NCBI GenBank assembly: GCA_961205875.1
Contig: OY540812.1
Location: forward strand, 6,572,001 to 6,636,000
Reading direction: 5' to 3'
Origin: Sialis fuliginosa
Lineage: Eukaryota; Arthropoda; Insecta; Megaloptera; Sialidae
DNA: 64,000 bases
Shown: in pieces, positions 23,449 to 34,430 of the stretch
How positions within the stretch are numbered: the stretch's first letter is position 1
Layout of the letters: each line of letters opens with the position of its first letter
Translations under genes and position numbers: made by a program
Notes under the pieces: model-generated
Seen by the model: the letters and a program-made list of their open reading frames with translations, nothing else
Told to the model about the DNA's origin: nothing
Database searches by the model: none

Positions 23449-26400
23449 ATGGCCGAAAAATTAAAGCTTAAAAGAAAAGTTATCAAATCATCAATAACAC
23501 GTATCGAAACGGCAGTGTTATTATTTGCTCAATCACCGACGATTGTGCAAGAGTTAGAAGTAAGAGAGACAGTTCTCCAAAAGAATTATGAGGAATATCT
23601 TCAAATTCAGGAACAACTTGAAGAAATTGACGTTTCAATGTCTTCAGATCGAGAAAGTGTGGAGAACCAGTATTTTACTATCATGAGTAAAATAAAGGTT
23701 CTAATTAATCAAAATAACACATTAACATCTCCAGCTGTTCATCAAAGTAACGTTCCGCAGAAATCAGAAAATCATATTAGCTATTTAAAATTACCGGAGA
23801 CAAAGTTACCCATATTTGCGGGTAATTTCACAGAATGGAACTCATTTTTTGGTTTATTTTCAGCTATGATTGATAATAATAAATATTTGCCAAATATCCA
23901 AAAATTATTTTATTTAAGATCCTATTTACGAGGAGAACCTTTACAACTAATTGATTCTCTACCTTTAACTGAGGATAATTACATAATTGCTTTAGATATT
24001 TTAAAGAGTAGGTATCAAAATAACTTGAGTATAATCAATTCCCATTTAAAATGTATTATAGAAATCCCAAAGATACTTAAAGGTACTGCATCATGTTTAC
24101 GTAATTTTTGTGTGTCAGTTCGCCAAAATGTCAGTTTATTAAAAAATATGAATGTACCAGTGGATTCATGGGATCTCATTCTTGTTTATATTTTGTCTAA
24201 TAAATTAGATTCATTGACACAGCGTTATTATGAACTAGATCGAGATCAGAAACAATTACCCTCTTTAGAAAATGTTCTTAGTTATGTTGAAAAACGAGCT
24301 TTAGCTTTAGAAAATATTACAAATGTACCTATCAACAAAGATATCATACGAGTATCTCATTGTAATATGATTAATGATAATCAAAATCAAGTTAAAAAAT
24401 CTACGTTTTCATCTCCTAAGTACAGTTTCACAAAGTATAAAAATACTTCTAGTAAATCATTTAACTCAAAAAATCAATTTACACCTAGTAAATCGTTTAT
24501 TAGGAAGTGTCATTACTGTCAAAATTTAGAGCATAATATATTAAGTTGTCAGGCGTTTTTGAATTTACCCTATAACGAAAAAATTAACTTCGTTGATTCA
24601 AATGATCTGTGTCACAACTGTTTATCAAAAGGTCATGTGACTGCTCAATGTCAGTCTCGAACTTGTTGGTTATGTCAACAAAAGCATCATACGTTATTAC
24701 ATGCTAATAATCAAAACACGTTTCAAAAAAATTCTAAGCCAGATTCTAGTTTTGAAAACCTCGATTCAACATTATCTCTTAGTAATATTAAGAAATCTGA
24801 AGTCATTCTATCGCAGAATGTCGGCTCATCTCAAATTTTATTAGCTACAGTGCTTCTTAAAATTTATACGGCTCCAGATCAATATATAATGGGTCGTGCT
24901 TTGTTAGATTCAGCATCGCAAATTAACTTTATAACAAGTCAATTTTATCAAAAAACGGGATTACCATGTTCCAAGGAAACGAATCAAGTCTTTGGAATTT
25001 CAGGTAACAAAACTAGTGTCTACGAATACACTAATTTAAAAATTGCTTCATGTATAAATAATAATTATCAGTGTGAGATAAAATGTTCAATAATTGATAA
25101 AACTATTGCTGGTGAAGTTCATGATCAATATAAAAAATGTTATTCCAATACAAATAAAAATACATTTAATGCTGTCGTATTTCAAATGTTAAATGACGAA
25201 GAACAAAACAATAAGTTAGATCAATTACTTACAAGGTTTTGGCAGTTAGAGGAAACTAAAGTAAAACATATAATGTCAATTGAAGATAAAAAGGCTGAGA
25301 AATCCTTTTTATCAACGGTATGTCGGATACAGGATCGTTTTCAGGTAGAATTACCATTTAAAAATTCTAACAGTCAATATGAATTAGGTAACTCCTTTAA
25401 TATTGCATTACGGCGTTTTCTAATATTAGAGAAAAAATTAAACAAAAATCCAACTTTATTTCAACAATATAAAGCGTTCATAGATGATTATGTATCGTTA
25501 GGTCATGCAAAATACGTTGAAGTTGATTTAGAAAAATTACAATATAATTCTTCAAATTGTTATTTCATGCCTCATCATGCGGTAATAAAAGAATCAAGTT
25601 CAACAACAAAACTAAGAGTAGTGTTTGATGGTTCATGTAAAACGACATCAGGGAAAAGTCTTAATGAACTTTTATTAGCAGAGACGCCTCCTCAATCTGA
25701 CTTATTTGAAATTCTAATACGGTTTAGATGTCACAAGTATGTAATTACTACAGATATTAAAAAAATGTATAGGCAAATTTTAATAAAGGATTGTCATAGG
25801 AAATTCCAAAGAATTTTATGGCGCGATAATTCGTCACAACCATTACAATGTTTAGAGTTACAAACTCTCACTTATGGCACTTCGTGTGCACCTTATATTG
25901 CAGTTAAGACAATAAACCATTTATCAGAAGCGAATCAAGAGTCGTTTCCATTAGCTGCTCAAAGCTTAAAAATGGATCGATATGTCGATGACATATTGAC
26001 AGGCTGCAATGATATTACTCAAATAAATGAATTAAAAAATCAATTAATTCAGATTTTAAAATCAGCTGAATTCGAATTACATAAATGGTGTTCTAATTCA
26101 GATGATGTTATAAATAGTATTCCTGTCGAGAACAGAGAATCGGCAGCTGTACATATCTCAAATAGTGATAATGTCATAAAAACATTAGGGCTATTTTGGG
26201 ATTCAAAGTCAGATCATTTCAAAATTTCAACACCCAATTCACAATTAGAAAATTTAACGAAACGCAATATTCTTTCGTACGTAGCACGTATTTTTGATCC
26301 ATTAGGTCTTTTTGGACCAGCCATAACTTTATACAAAGTATTTATTCAAAAACTTTGGATTACTAAACTTGGTTGGGATGAACCACTCCCTTCAGATCTT

Positions 26401-28551
26401 CAATCTATGTGGCTTAAGTTACAGTCTAATGTTCATTATATTTCTCAGATAAATATACCAAGATGGATTTTTCGTCAATCGCAATCAACAATTATTGAAT
26501 TGCATGGCTTTGCAGATGCAAGCCAAATATGTTACGGAGCTGCAATTTATATTAAAGTTATATACTCTGATCTGTCAGTTTCAGTTTTTCTATTGTGTTC
26601 AAAAACAAGAGTAGCCCCGGTAAAGAAAGTTACTTTACCTCGTTTAGAACTTTGTGGTGCAGTTTTGTTATCGCGACTTACTCAGAGTGTTATCAATATT
26701 CTACCTTTTAAATTAACAAACGTGTTCTTGTGGTCAGATTCTACAATAACGCTGAATTGGATTTGTTCAGAACCATCAAGGTGGAATAATTTCGTGGCCA
26801 ATCGTGTGGCAGAAATTCAAGATCTTACTCCAACAGCAATTTGGTGTCATGTGGATAGTAAATCGAACCCCAGTGATTGCCTGAGCAGAGGTTTAGATCC
26901 TAAACTATTAAGTGAGTTTGATTTATGGTTCACAGGACCACAATGGCTGTCTGAGTCAAATTTTGTTATAAAAAAATTCGATAATAAAATACAAACGGAA
27001 TTAGAATGTAAACAAACAGTTAATCTTGTATGTATTGAACGTAATCAATGTGATTTTTCAATTTTTACACGTTTTTCTAAATTTAACAGATTACATCGGG
27101 CAATTACATATTGTTTACGATTTTCAAAAAACTGTAAAAACAGTAAGGCAAAAATCACTGGTTCCCTTTCAATTGAAGAAATGGAACAATCTTTTACAAT
27201 AATAATACAATTAGTACAACTTTCTAATTTTTCAAAGGAAATAAATTCATTAGAAAAAGGAGAGTTATATAACAATAGTTCTCTTCAATCATTAAATCCT
27301 TTTTTGGATCAGAGCGGTGTTTTGCGTGTGGGGGGTAGAATTAATCATGCCAAGATTAGCTTTGAGCAAAAGCATCCAATAATTTTACCACCAAAGAATC
27401 ATGTAACTAATATGATAATAGATAATGAACATAAAAAGCTGTTACATGCCGGTCCGCAATTAGTTTTAGCAAATTTAAGGCTACGTTACTGGCCAATGGG
27501 AGGAAGACGAGAAATAAAAAAAGTCATAAATTGTTGTATAATATGTTACCGATTTAAAGCTATTGGTTCGCAACAATTAATGGCAGCGCTACCTCCGGAT
27601 AGAGTTTCAATGTCGCGACCATTTCAAAATTGCGGAATTGATTTTGCGGGACCAATATACATACGACAGTCACGTATGCGTAAGGCATTGCAAACAAAAG
27701 GTTACATTGCATTGTTTATATGTATGGTCACAAAATCTGTTCATCTCGAACTCGTGTCGGATCTTTCTACGGATACATTTTTATTAGCATTTAAACGATT
27801 CGTAGCTCGACGTGGTATGATTAGTACAGTATACACTGACAATGGCACAAATTTTCATGGCGCACATAAACATTTAAAAGAAGTCTATGAAAGTTTATTG
27901 AATCAACATTCAAAACAAAAAATTAATGAATTTTTTATTGCACATAAAATTTCGTGGAAATTTAATCCTGCTGCTTCACCGCACTTCGGTGGATTGTGGG
28001 AATCAAATATAAAAGGTACAAAATATCATTTATATCGAGTTCTCGGTAACTCTGTCCTCACTTATGAGGAAACTATGACAGTTTTGACACAGATCGAGTC
28101 GATTTTAAATTCACGACCACTAATTCCCATGTCAGCTGATCCAACTGACTTAAATTTTCTAACTCCAGGTCACTTTTTAATAAATGCCCCTTTAACTGCT
28201 ATACAAGAACGAGATTTCACTGAATTTCCAACTAATCGGTTAAAATTTTGGGAACATTGTGCCAAAATTCAACAATCGTTTTGGAAAAAATGGCACATCG
28301 AATACCTTCATAATTTACAACAACGTCCAAAATGGACAAAATCGTCCCAAAATATTAAAGAAGGAATGATGGTTATTCTTTTAGAAGATAACTTGACTCC
28401 ACTTCAATGGGTTATTGGGCGGATTATGAATACTGTAACAGCTGGGGATGGAAAAGTCCGATCAGTAGTCATTAAAACTAAACATGGCATATATACGAGG
28501 CCCATTGTTAAGGTAGCCCCATTGCCATTCGAGAAAAATGATACATGTTAA
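23449..28551 (+). CDS. BEL/Pao gag-pol polyprotein
   Basis: A single 1700-residue frame from ATG 23449. Domains in order: an N-terminal coiled-coil-like segment; the DUF1759 gag-type region (about 113-280); Cys-rich knuckles near C354/C357 and C388/C391/C401; an aspartic protease start with LLDSA (D487); reverse transcriptase with D769 and the YVDD box (D847, D848); RNase H with ADAS (D1023) and WSDST (D1097); integrase with a zinc finger (H1328, H1333, C1363, C1366) and DDE residues D1398, D1464, E1518; and a C-terminal DUF5641-type tail. Odd point: after the protease start, the usual stretch carrying the LLGAD-type motif seems absent. The frame passes quickly to the FWQLEE block before the polymerase, so the protease may be incomplete. 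There is no frameshift between gag and pol. It probably copies itself through an RNA intermediate in the germ line, or did until recently. Confidence 0.95.
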   Translation: MAEKLKLKRKVIKSSITRIETAVLLFAQSPTIVQELEVRETVLQKNYEEYLQIQEQLEEIDVSMSSDRESVENQYFTIMSKIKVLINQNNTLTSPAVHQSNVPQKSENHISYLKLPETKLPIFAGNFTEWNSFFGLFSAMIDNNKYLPNIQKLFYLRSYLRGEPLQLIDSLPLTEDNYIIALDILKSRYQNNLSIINSHLKCIIEIPKILKGTASCLRNFCVSVRQNVSLLKNMNVPVDSWDLILVYILSNKLDSLTQRYYELDRDQKQLPSLENVLSYVEKRALALENITNVPINKDIIRVSHCNMINDNQNQVKKSTFSSPKYSFTKYKNTSSKSFNSKNQFTPSKSFIRKCHYCQNLEHNILSCQAFLNLPYNEKINFVDSNDLCHNCLSKGHVTAQCQSRTCWLCQQKHHTLLHANNQNTFQKNSKPDSSFENLDSTLSLSNIKKSEVILSQNVGSSQILLATVLLKIYTAPDQYIMGRALLDSASQINFITSQFYQKTGLPCSKETNQVFGISGNKTSVYEYTNLKIASCINNNYQCEIKCSIIDKTIAGEVHDQYKKCYSNTNKNTFNAVVFQMLNDEEQNNKLDQLLTRFWQLEETKVKHIMSIEDKKAEKSFLSTVCRIQDRFQVELPFKNSNSQYELGNSFNIALRRFLILEKKLNKNPTLFQQYKAFIDDYVSLGHAKYVEVDLEKLQYNSSNCYFMPHHAVIKESSSTTKLRVVFDGSCKTTSGKSLNELLLAETPPQSDLFEILIRFRCHKYVITTDIKKMYRQILIKDCHRKFQRILWRDNSSQPLQCLELQTLTYGTSCAPYIAVKTINHLSEANQESFPLAAQSLKMDRYVDDILTGCNDITQINELKNQLIQILKSAEFELHKWCSNSDDVINSIPVENRESAAVHISNSDNVIKTLGLFWDSKSDHFKISTPNSQLENLTKRNILSYVARIFDPLGLFGPAITLYKVFIQKLWITKLGWDEPLPSDLQSMWLKLQSNVHYISQINIPRWIFRQSQSTIIELHGFADASQICYGAAIYIKVIYSDLSVSVFLLCSKTRVAPVKKVTLPRLELCGAVLLSRLTQSVINILPFKLTNVFLWSDSTITLNWICSEPSRWNNFVANRVAEIQDLTPTAIWCHVDSKSNPSDCLSRGLDPKLLSEFDLWFTGPQWLSESNFVIKKFDNKIQTELECKQTVNLVCIERNQCDFSIFTRFSKFNRLHRAITYCLRFSKNCKNSKAKITGSLSIEEMEQSFTIIIQLVQLSNFSKEINSLEKGELYNNSSLQSLNPFLDQSGVLRVGGRINHAKISFEQKHPIILPPKNHVTNMIIDNEHKKLLHAGPQLVLANLRLRYWPMGGRREIKKVINCCIICYRFKAIGSQQLMAALPPDRVSMSRPFQNCGIDFAGPIYIRQSRMRKALQTKGYIALFICMVTKSVHLELVSDLSTDTFLLAFKRFVARRGMISTVYTDNGTNFHGAHKHLKEVYESLLNQHSKQKINEFFIAHKISWKFNPAASPHFGGLWESNIKGTKYHLYRVLGNSVLTYEETMTVLTQIESILNSRPLIPMSADPTDLNFLTPGHFLINAPLTAIQERDFTEFPTNRLKFWEHCAKIQQSFWKKWHIEYLHNLQQRPKWTKSSQNIKEGMMVILLEDNLTPLQWVIGRIMNTVTAGDGKVRSVVIKTKHGIYTRPIVKVAPLPFEKNDTC

Positions 28552-28765
28552 GAATTATATGAATTGTATGTCAATTGATCATTTTATTATTTCAAACCAA
28601 TGAAATGTATTATATCTATGTATTTAATTTAATTTAATATTTAATATGTTCTTATCTTAAACATTTTAAACCAATGTTATTTAATATCCTTGTATGTCAT
28701 TTAATTAATAGTTTAAGGTTTTGTATTTATGTTTATATTTCATAACTTGTCAGCCTTGGCAGAAA

Positions 28766-28916
28766 TGGTAAATTTCACTTTACCAGAGAAGTGGGCTATG
28801 ATTAAAAAACATAATCAGATAGAAAAACAAAATATTTCTAATCACATCAATAAACGAAAAAATATAAAATACATATCGACTTTTTATTTCAATATTAATC
28901 ACCGCCTGTTCAAACA
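28766..28916 (+). repeat. BEL/Pao 3' LTR
   Basis: 151 bp identical to the 5' LTR and followed directly by the second ACATA duplication. The polypurine tract before it (ggcagaaa) is short. Confidence 0.93.
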
Positions 28917-29109
28917 ACATACATATATCTCCTACTTGGTTTCAACCTTTCACTGTCAATATTGATAATAATATAATTTATTAAATAAATCTGGTATAGA
29001 TACACAAATAATAGAAACAGATAATTACAATAATTGAATCGACGCTATCTCGATAGCAATCTCCATTTTGGGTGAGCCCGCATATTATTACATTGTACAT
29101 TCAACATAA

Positions 29110-29290
29110 ATTAGTGTTGCAACCGAGAATATGCAAAGTGGCTGGATTCAAAGTGATATCTGTCTACCGGAGACGGATGAATGGTCCGGTGAAGTTGATC
29201 CATCAGCCGTCGTCCAGGTGGTCGCGTCTGACGGATAACTTTGCATGTCAACCAAAGCACAGCACGCTCGACGCGTGCAATACAAACGAG
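29110..29290. other. GC-richer stretch, function unknown
   Basis: A patch of moderate GC content shortly after the retrotransposon. It contains an octamer-like CTTTGCAT at 29240 and the near-palindrome cacgctcgacgcgtgc. Frames of 71-82 codons cross it on both strands, with no domain recognised. Coding, regulatory and old-transposon origins are all possible. Confidence 0.25.
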
Positions 29291-29529
29291 ACATTTAAAT
29301 TCACTCTGTATCGTCACTAATCGCATAAATTTCCTGTGTTTGATTATTCTTAAAAATACATTTATAGGGTTTTTTCGTAAACCAAAATTTGGTAATATAA
29401 TTAACGTTGATACTTATAATATGTATTATAAGTTTTTGGCCGACCCTCGTACTGGTCGATTTCTTATATTCGTTTTTAATTGTTATAAATATTACATTTA
29501 CATTTGTACAATCTGCAACACATGTGCCC

Positions 29530-29727
29530 GGTATTATAAAGAATTTGCTTGAATGTAGAAATCTTCGACTTAAAATTAGTGCTGCCAAGTGTACCTCATA
29601 AAATGCATAACATTTACATTATTATACATTTTACCACTGCTTTAAAATATCGAGCAATTTCACAATAATTTGACTCCCAGTAGATAGCGTTAGCTGGAAG
29701 TTTTGCGTGCAAATTCTTTATAATACC
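29530..29727. mobile_element. Short MITE with GGTATTATAAA ends, copy 1
   Basis: About 198 bp with inverted ends GGTATTATAAAGAATTTGC and GCAAATTCTTTATAATACC. A longer relative with the same outer bases is at 34767-35065. No target duplication was resolved. Confidence 0.65.
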
Positions 29728-29830
29728 TGGCAACAGTGAAATATAAAACAATATTTTGTCTGAAGTTTACAATTATAATATGTATGTATAAGCAGTTATA
29801 AAAAATATGTTTAACGCTCTTTTCCTCCTT

Positions 29831-29935
29831 AGCGGATGAATTTCGAAAAATCCCTTCATAATGGGTACCAACGTCATAAAAATAAGACATCTTTAAAATT
29901 TAAAATTTTTAGATCTAGTGGATGTTTAACAGGAT
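29831..29935. repeat. Lepidopteran-type retroposon tail fragment
   Basis: Contains 'gaatttcgaaaaatcccttc' and 'accaacgtcataaaa', also found at 42046-42100. I know this phrase from the 3' part of widespread lepidopteran retroposons. Truncated and non-coding. Confidence 0.55.
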
Positions 29936-30025
29936 TTCAATCGATTCACTAATCAATTCGTCAAAATAAGACAATCGAAATATATTGGCAACTCAGAATT
30001 ATTAAAATGTAGTAATACATATATA

Positions 30026-30466
30026 CAGAGCCGGCCTTAGCAAGTCTCTGGGCGAGGTTTATTTTTCCGCCCTTTCTTCCCCTAAAAAATGTTCAAAAAT
30101 CACGGAAAATGTCAATTAAAATTGATAAATTAAAAAATAAGTTGAATAGTTAATATGTCAGCTTAGTGCGATTCTACAGACCCCAACTTTTTTTTTAAAT
30201 ATAGCTTACATCATTAACTTTAAGACTATCAAATGCCCTAAGACCGTTGAGACCCCCTTACCGTATGATTAACAAATTAAAATTGATAAATTAACAAATA
30301 AGCTGAATATATAATATCTTAGCTTGGTGCGATTCTACAGACTCCAACTTTTTTTAAAATATATGTAGCTTACACCATTAACTTTAAGCTGTGCGCCGTC
30401 CCACCTGGCCTGGCGCCCCGAGCGGTCGCCCTGGTACGCCCCCCCCCCCCCCTAAAGCCGACACTG
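30026..30466. mobile_element. hAT-like element with internal duplication
   Basis: Ends CAGAGCCGGCCTTAG and CTAAAGCCGACACTG are inverted partners (most of 15 bases match). Inside, a block of about 110 bp is duplicated in tandem (about 30140-30225 and 30300-30385), each copy containing 'tgcgattctacaga' and 'ccattaacttta'-type phrases. A run of 14 C lies near the right end (30439-30452). No clear 8-bp duplication. Confidence 0.6.
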
Positions 30467-31361
30467 AATATGAATATTAATAAATAAGTTGGCTTATAAT
30501 AATAATCATAAAGATGGAATTTAACTACTCAGTGTTAAAAAGGTGAATCCATAAATAGATAGCACTAGGTATCATACCACTCTTTTTTTAGAAAATTCTG
30601 GCGATGTATAAAAAAACTGCACTACACATTTCAATGGACACTCAGGAATCTTTTAATATGATGTCCATAGTTTGGTTTATACAGTGAAACTATTCGAAAC
30701 GACTGCATCTCTTACACCATTCCTACCTTAAACGGCTAGTCATATATTTTTTCCACAAAAAGACAAAATTCATAGGATATCGACAATAAAAAATGCCTGA
30801 TAAACTTTCTTATTTTAGTATTCTAGTAATAATTTTTTTCATAAAATCATGGTTAGTTAAGAGTCCATTAACTAAATCCAAAATGTATATAAAAAATCTA
30901 CGAATAATCTTAAAAATTTCAAACCGTTCCAAATTAGATAGGTAGGTGTAGAATGTTTTGCAATAATGTAATTAATATTTCGTGTTATTAAATACATTTA
31001 TCCGATAAGCATGTTTCAAATACTTTATGCGCTGATCTATATTAAATGCGAGGGTGTGTGTGTATATATGTATGTGTGTGCGTTGTAGCTCTCTGTGGAG
31101 AACATTCCATGCCAGTGAGATTCCGATGTCCGACCGGAATTTCTGTGTGTCCGTCTGTCTGTTCAGGCGCGACTACCGTGGGAAAACATTTCCAATATTA
31201 TCATCTATACTCAGAACACACAACTACATCAAATATATTTAATAAATTTCTTCGGTTTGTTACTTTATTATAGATACATATATGCTACGATTATTTTAAT
31301 TCAGAAATCGTAACATTATAATTCTATTTAAAAAATAATAATATCTTCATGTATATGTATA

Positions 31362-31751
31362 CAGTGTATTCCAAGTTGATTAAGACCATAGGAAATTTAA
31401 TATGGAAACAATTAGAAATGTTGTAGTAACCTTTGGTCAAATTTAACGATGTGTGATTGGTGCATTTTGAAATGCCGCCTCGAAACTAACTGATAATTTT
31501 TAAATTATTCAACAGTATTTTGTTTTCAACTTTAATTTCATTAATTTAAGCATCCTAGATTAAATTATAATAATATTTTTTGGCAGATATAAATTTGAAA
31601 ACAAAATACTAATTACAATTTTATTAAATTTTGTGGCGGCATTTCAAAATGCACCAATCACACATCGTTAAATTTGACCAAAGGTTACTAAAACATTTCT
31701 AATTGTCCCCATGTTAAATTTCCTATGTCTTAATCAACTTGGAATACACTG
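31362..31751. mobile_element. Foldback MITE with CAGTGTATTCC ends and TA duplication
   Basis: 390 bp, starting CAGTGTATTCCAAGTTGATT and ending AATCAACTTGGAATACACTG, flanked by TA. Arms of about 120 bp pair, sharing 'aaatttaacgatgtgtgatt' and 'ggtgcattttgaaatgccgc'. TA duplication and ends suggest Tc1/mariner-type mobilisation. Confidence 0.85.
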
Positions 31752-32246
31752 TATGTATATCTAACTACAGAATTGTTTTTAATTGTTATTTAAAAGTTGA
31801 AATTTTGACAATATTTAGATAATTTGTAAATTATTTATTATTTATTTTTATTTTTAAATTGTAATGTTGTAAATAAAATGTCCACCTTATATGCATATTG
31901 ACAGAATCCAAGATCCATATCAAAATCACTAAGTCTCAAGAATTGTATAAATGTCCACCTTATTCAACAATAATTCGAAATTTAAAATATCAATAAATAA
32001 TCAGAATTTGATTCTTTTCATATAGTACATTTTTTTTAATGTTAATGATTTATTGTGATCTTTTGGAAAATTAAATCAATGATATTTTGGATAAGCAATT
32101 AAATTGTTATTAAAAAAAACTAATATATGTATTTAGTTTATTATCTAAGTTTTTGATTTAAAAAAAGTCAGAAAACAAACAAAATTGTTTACTGTTTCAT
32201 TTATATATATTTTAAAAAAGTACATTAATTTTTTTAATGTTTACAG

Positions 32247-32476
32247 CCAGAGCGCTAACTCGATATCGCGCAGCGGCGTGTGCCGGACGGTAGGCGGACT
32301 GAACAAGGCGCAACTGGAGCTGTGTCACCGCCACAGCGCCGCCGCCGAGAGCGCCCTCCAGGGATTGCAACTCGCCGTCGAAGAGTGCCAGCACCAGTTC
32401 CAGTGGCATCGCTGGAACTGCTCATCGCTTAGCACCAAAAACAAGAATCCACATAGCAGTGTTCTGCTGCAAAAAG
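32247..32476 (+). CDS. Wnt10: Wnt10 coding exon 2
   Basis: Follows a TTTAATGTTTACAG acceptor and ends AAAAAG/GTAAAC. It encodes residues 23-99, the start of the mature Wnt N-terminal domain. The run GLNKAQLELCHRH, then ALQGLQLAVEECQHQF and HRWNCSSL, is characteristic of Wnt10 rather than Wnt1, 6 or 9, especially the ALQGLQLAVEECQHQF helix. Conserved Wnt cysteines appear in order. Base composition is sharply GC-richer than the flanks, as in exon 3. An in-frame upstream ATG at 32185 is intronic and not a start, because the exon needs the secretion signal from exon 1. The exon ends in phase 1. Confidence 0.95.
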
Positions 32477-34305
32477 GTAAACAAAATATGGTAGTTAAAA
32501 AAATAATACTGCAGTATTATTTTTTTAACTAAAACTACTTCACAATTCGTTTTACATCCCAATATTACAGATAATATTGCAATCTAAAAAACAAACTTGA
32601 TGAGTCAAAGTATCGATTAAAAAAATAACAAGTACCTAATATGAACTTCAACCTAACTTGAATTAATTAAGTAGTTTAAAAAACATACTTAACTTTTTAG
32701 TTACGACATTAATAGTTTTATTATTATCAGTATTTTTAAACAATTCTTGTTTTGCATAAAGGCAGAAACAATAGATTTAAAAAAAATGAACTTAAAAGAT
32801 TAAAATAATTAGAAGCTCATAAAAATTACATTCTAATTTATTTACATAATATGTTTATTGCTTTGACCATTTTTTTTAGTTTGAGACTACATACCATAAG
32901 AACAAAACAAAATGTTCAGTAGTTCATTTACGCGGTTATAAAAGTTTGGAAAAGGGGTGGAAAAAAACGTTATGGAATAATTTATATTTTCCCATTTACG
33001 AACTGTTTTCATGGAACCAATCAACCGCGTAAATAGAGGGATTACTGTATTTCATTTGTTATCAATATAAATATAAATATTTTGTATCTCATACTTAACT
33101 TTCTACAAATATGTTTATAAAAACATTTGGTTAATATTTAGTGTAGTTAGTCTTTTCACTGCGCTGAATAACATTCAATGCAAAATCATTTAAAGCCGTA
33201 ATAAAAAATGCCACCTCTGAACTATTTTAAGAGCTAACATTTTTATAAGACTGTTGTAATTTGTTTGACGCTATCACTACAATAAAAATGTATATAAGAA
33301 TTTCAAATATTTCAAACAATTATCCAAACAGCATCTTCAAAGCGATGTAGTTGTTTTATTTTGTGCTCGAGATACGTGCAATGAATGACTGATTCTGCGT
33401 CACCTTTGACCCAAATGTTAACACGTACTAACACCGTGAATGAATGTTATACCAACACTGACGGTGTAAGATATACATTTACACCAAAAAATATAAATAT
33501 TTTAAGCTGTTCAAAAGCCAAAATGGCAAAATTTACAGAGATACGTAAATTATAAAAAAAAATACATAGATAAAAAATTTACTATACAAGAAATCCTTGT
33601 TTTAAAAATGTTTCTTAATACAAGAATATATTCTTAATACAACTGTTTCTTTTTAAAGCAATATTGAGGGACGAAAACAATAATATAGTTGGATTAATTA
33701 AGAGTATTTTCTCATATTAAGAAAATATTGTTTTCGTTATAAAACAAAGATTTCTTGGTCCAAGTCAACGTCTCTACTCTTGTATTTTTAATTGATTACT
33801 GAGCATTTTTTATTCGTTTCCCATAAGTTAGTAAATAAGATACTGCTACCAATATTAAAAACTGGGAAATAGTGAGTTACTATTACTCAGAAGTGGTCAA
33901 ATTTTTATTCTTCAGAGGGGAGGGAGATTACGACAATATTTAATCATAGGAAAAGACCATTTGGAAATTCAAATACAAATTGTTTAATATTTCTTTAGAT
34001 TAAATGTACGTTTTACTATTTCAGTCTATTGAGAGAGGAGGGCTTGCCCCCTGTGCCCCATTCATTCTACCGCTACTACTGTGGCTTATATACATAAAGC
34101 TGATAGATAATGTTTTAGATTTTTGGATGCATATTCATTAATATTTTTAAAATTTTATAAAATAAAACTCTCGAATTGTTTATTTTAAGATTAGCAAAAC
34201 TTTTTAAATAATCTCAACTCGAATTATTATCGTTTTGACTTTCTTTACATACAAATAATTATAATATCAGTACGTCCAAGTTAAATATAGACGTACAATT
34301 CGCAC

Positions 34306-34430
34306 CAGCCTGTCAGTAATTTGTCACGGATGCTTACTGCACCCCTGTCAGTGTCACAATGTAGGGCTGTCAGCGCCCGGCGGGCCGCCACCCCACTGGG
34401 GCCCTCGACACCTGGTCGTTACCTGTCAAT
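34306..34430. promoter_or_regulatory. GC-rich intronic island with four CTGTCA motifs
   Basis: Within 125 bp the hexamer CTGTCA occurs four times on the + strand (34310, 34345, 34367, 34423). This is the core site of TALE homeodomain proteins such as Homothorax/Meis and TGIF. The island (cagcgcccggcgggccgcc in its middle) is strikingly GC-rich for this intron and has no open frame of note. It is a candidate Wnt10 enhancer by inference; conservation is untested. Confidence 0.45.

Larger units (their letters stand above)
22737..28916 (+). mobile_element. Full-length BEL/Pao LTR retrotransposon
   Basis: A complete 6.18-kb element in Wnt10 intron 1, same direction as Wnt10. It has two 151-bp LTRs (TGG...ACA) with no difference seen between them, a 5-bp target duplication ACATA at 22732-22736 and 28917-28921, a primer-binding-type TGGTCCTTC four bases inside the 5' LTR, a repeat-bearing leader, a single gag-pol frame and a 214-bp tail. 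Identical LTRs mean recent insertion, so it may be polymorphic between individuals. No envelope gene is present. BEL/Pao assignment follows from the domain order and the YVDD polymerase motif. Confidence 0.95.
5930..32246 (+). other. Wnt10 intron 1: transposons plus a nested lectin gene
   Basis: This 26.3-kb intron is mostly AT-rich DNA and mobile elements. Dated pieces are listed separately: three copies of a 0.54-kb MITE, a mariner relic, the antisense lectin gene, a nested transposon stack, a BEL/Pao retrotransposon and several foldbacks. Stretches where I can name little: 6772-8372 (AT-rich, a GT microsatellite and one palindrome), 8910-12480 (9400-9940 has reiterated GGTTC/GATTC phrases suggesting an old transposon; 12150-12330 is GC-richer and probably retroposon-derived), 13215-15180, 20915-21645, 22202-22736, 30467-31361 and 31752-32246. 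A CAGTGGCG...CGCCACTG pair at 14005 and 14672 may mark another hAT element but shows no target duplication. Confidence 0.8.

Noticed and set aside
28552..28765. Envelope gene in the BEL/Pao element
   Set aside because: Only 214 bp separate the gag-pol stop from the 3' LTR, with no frame.
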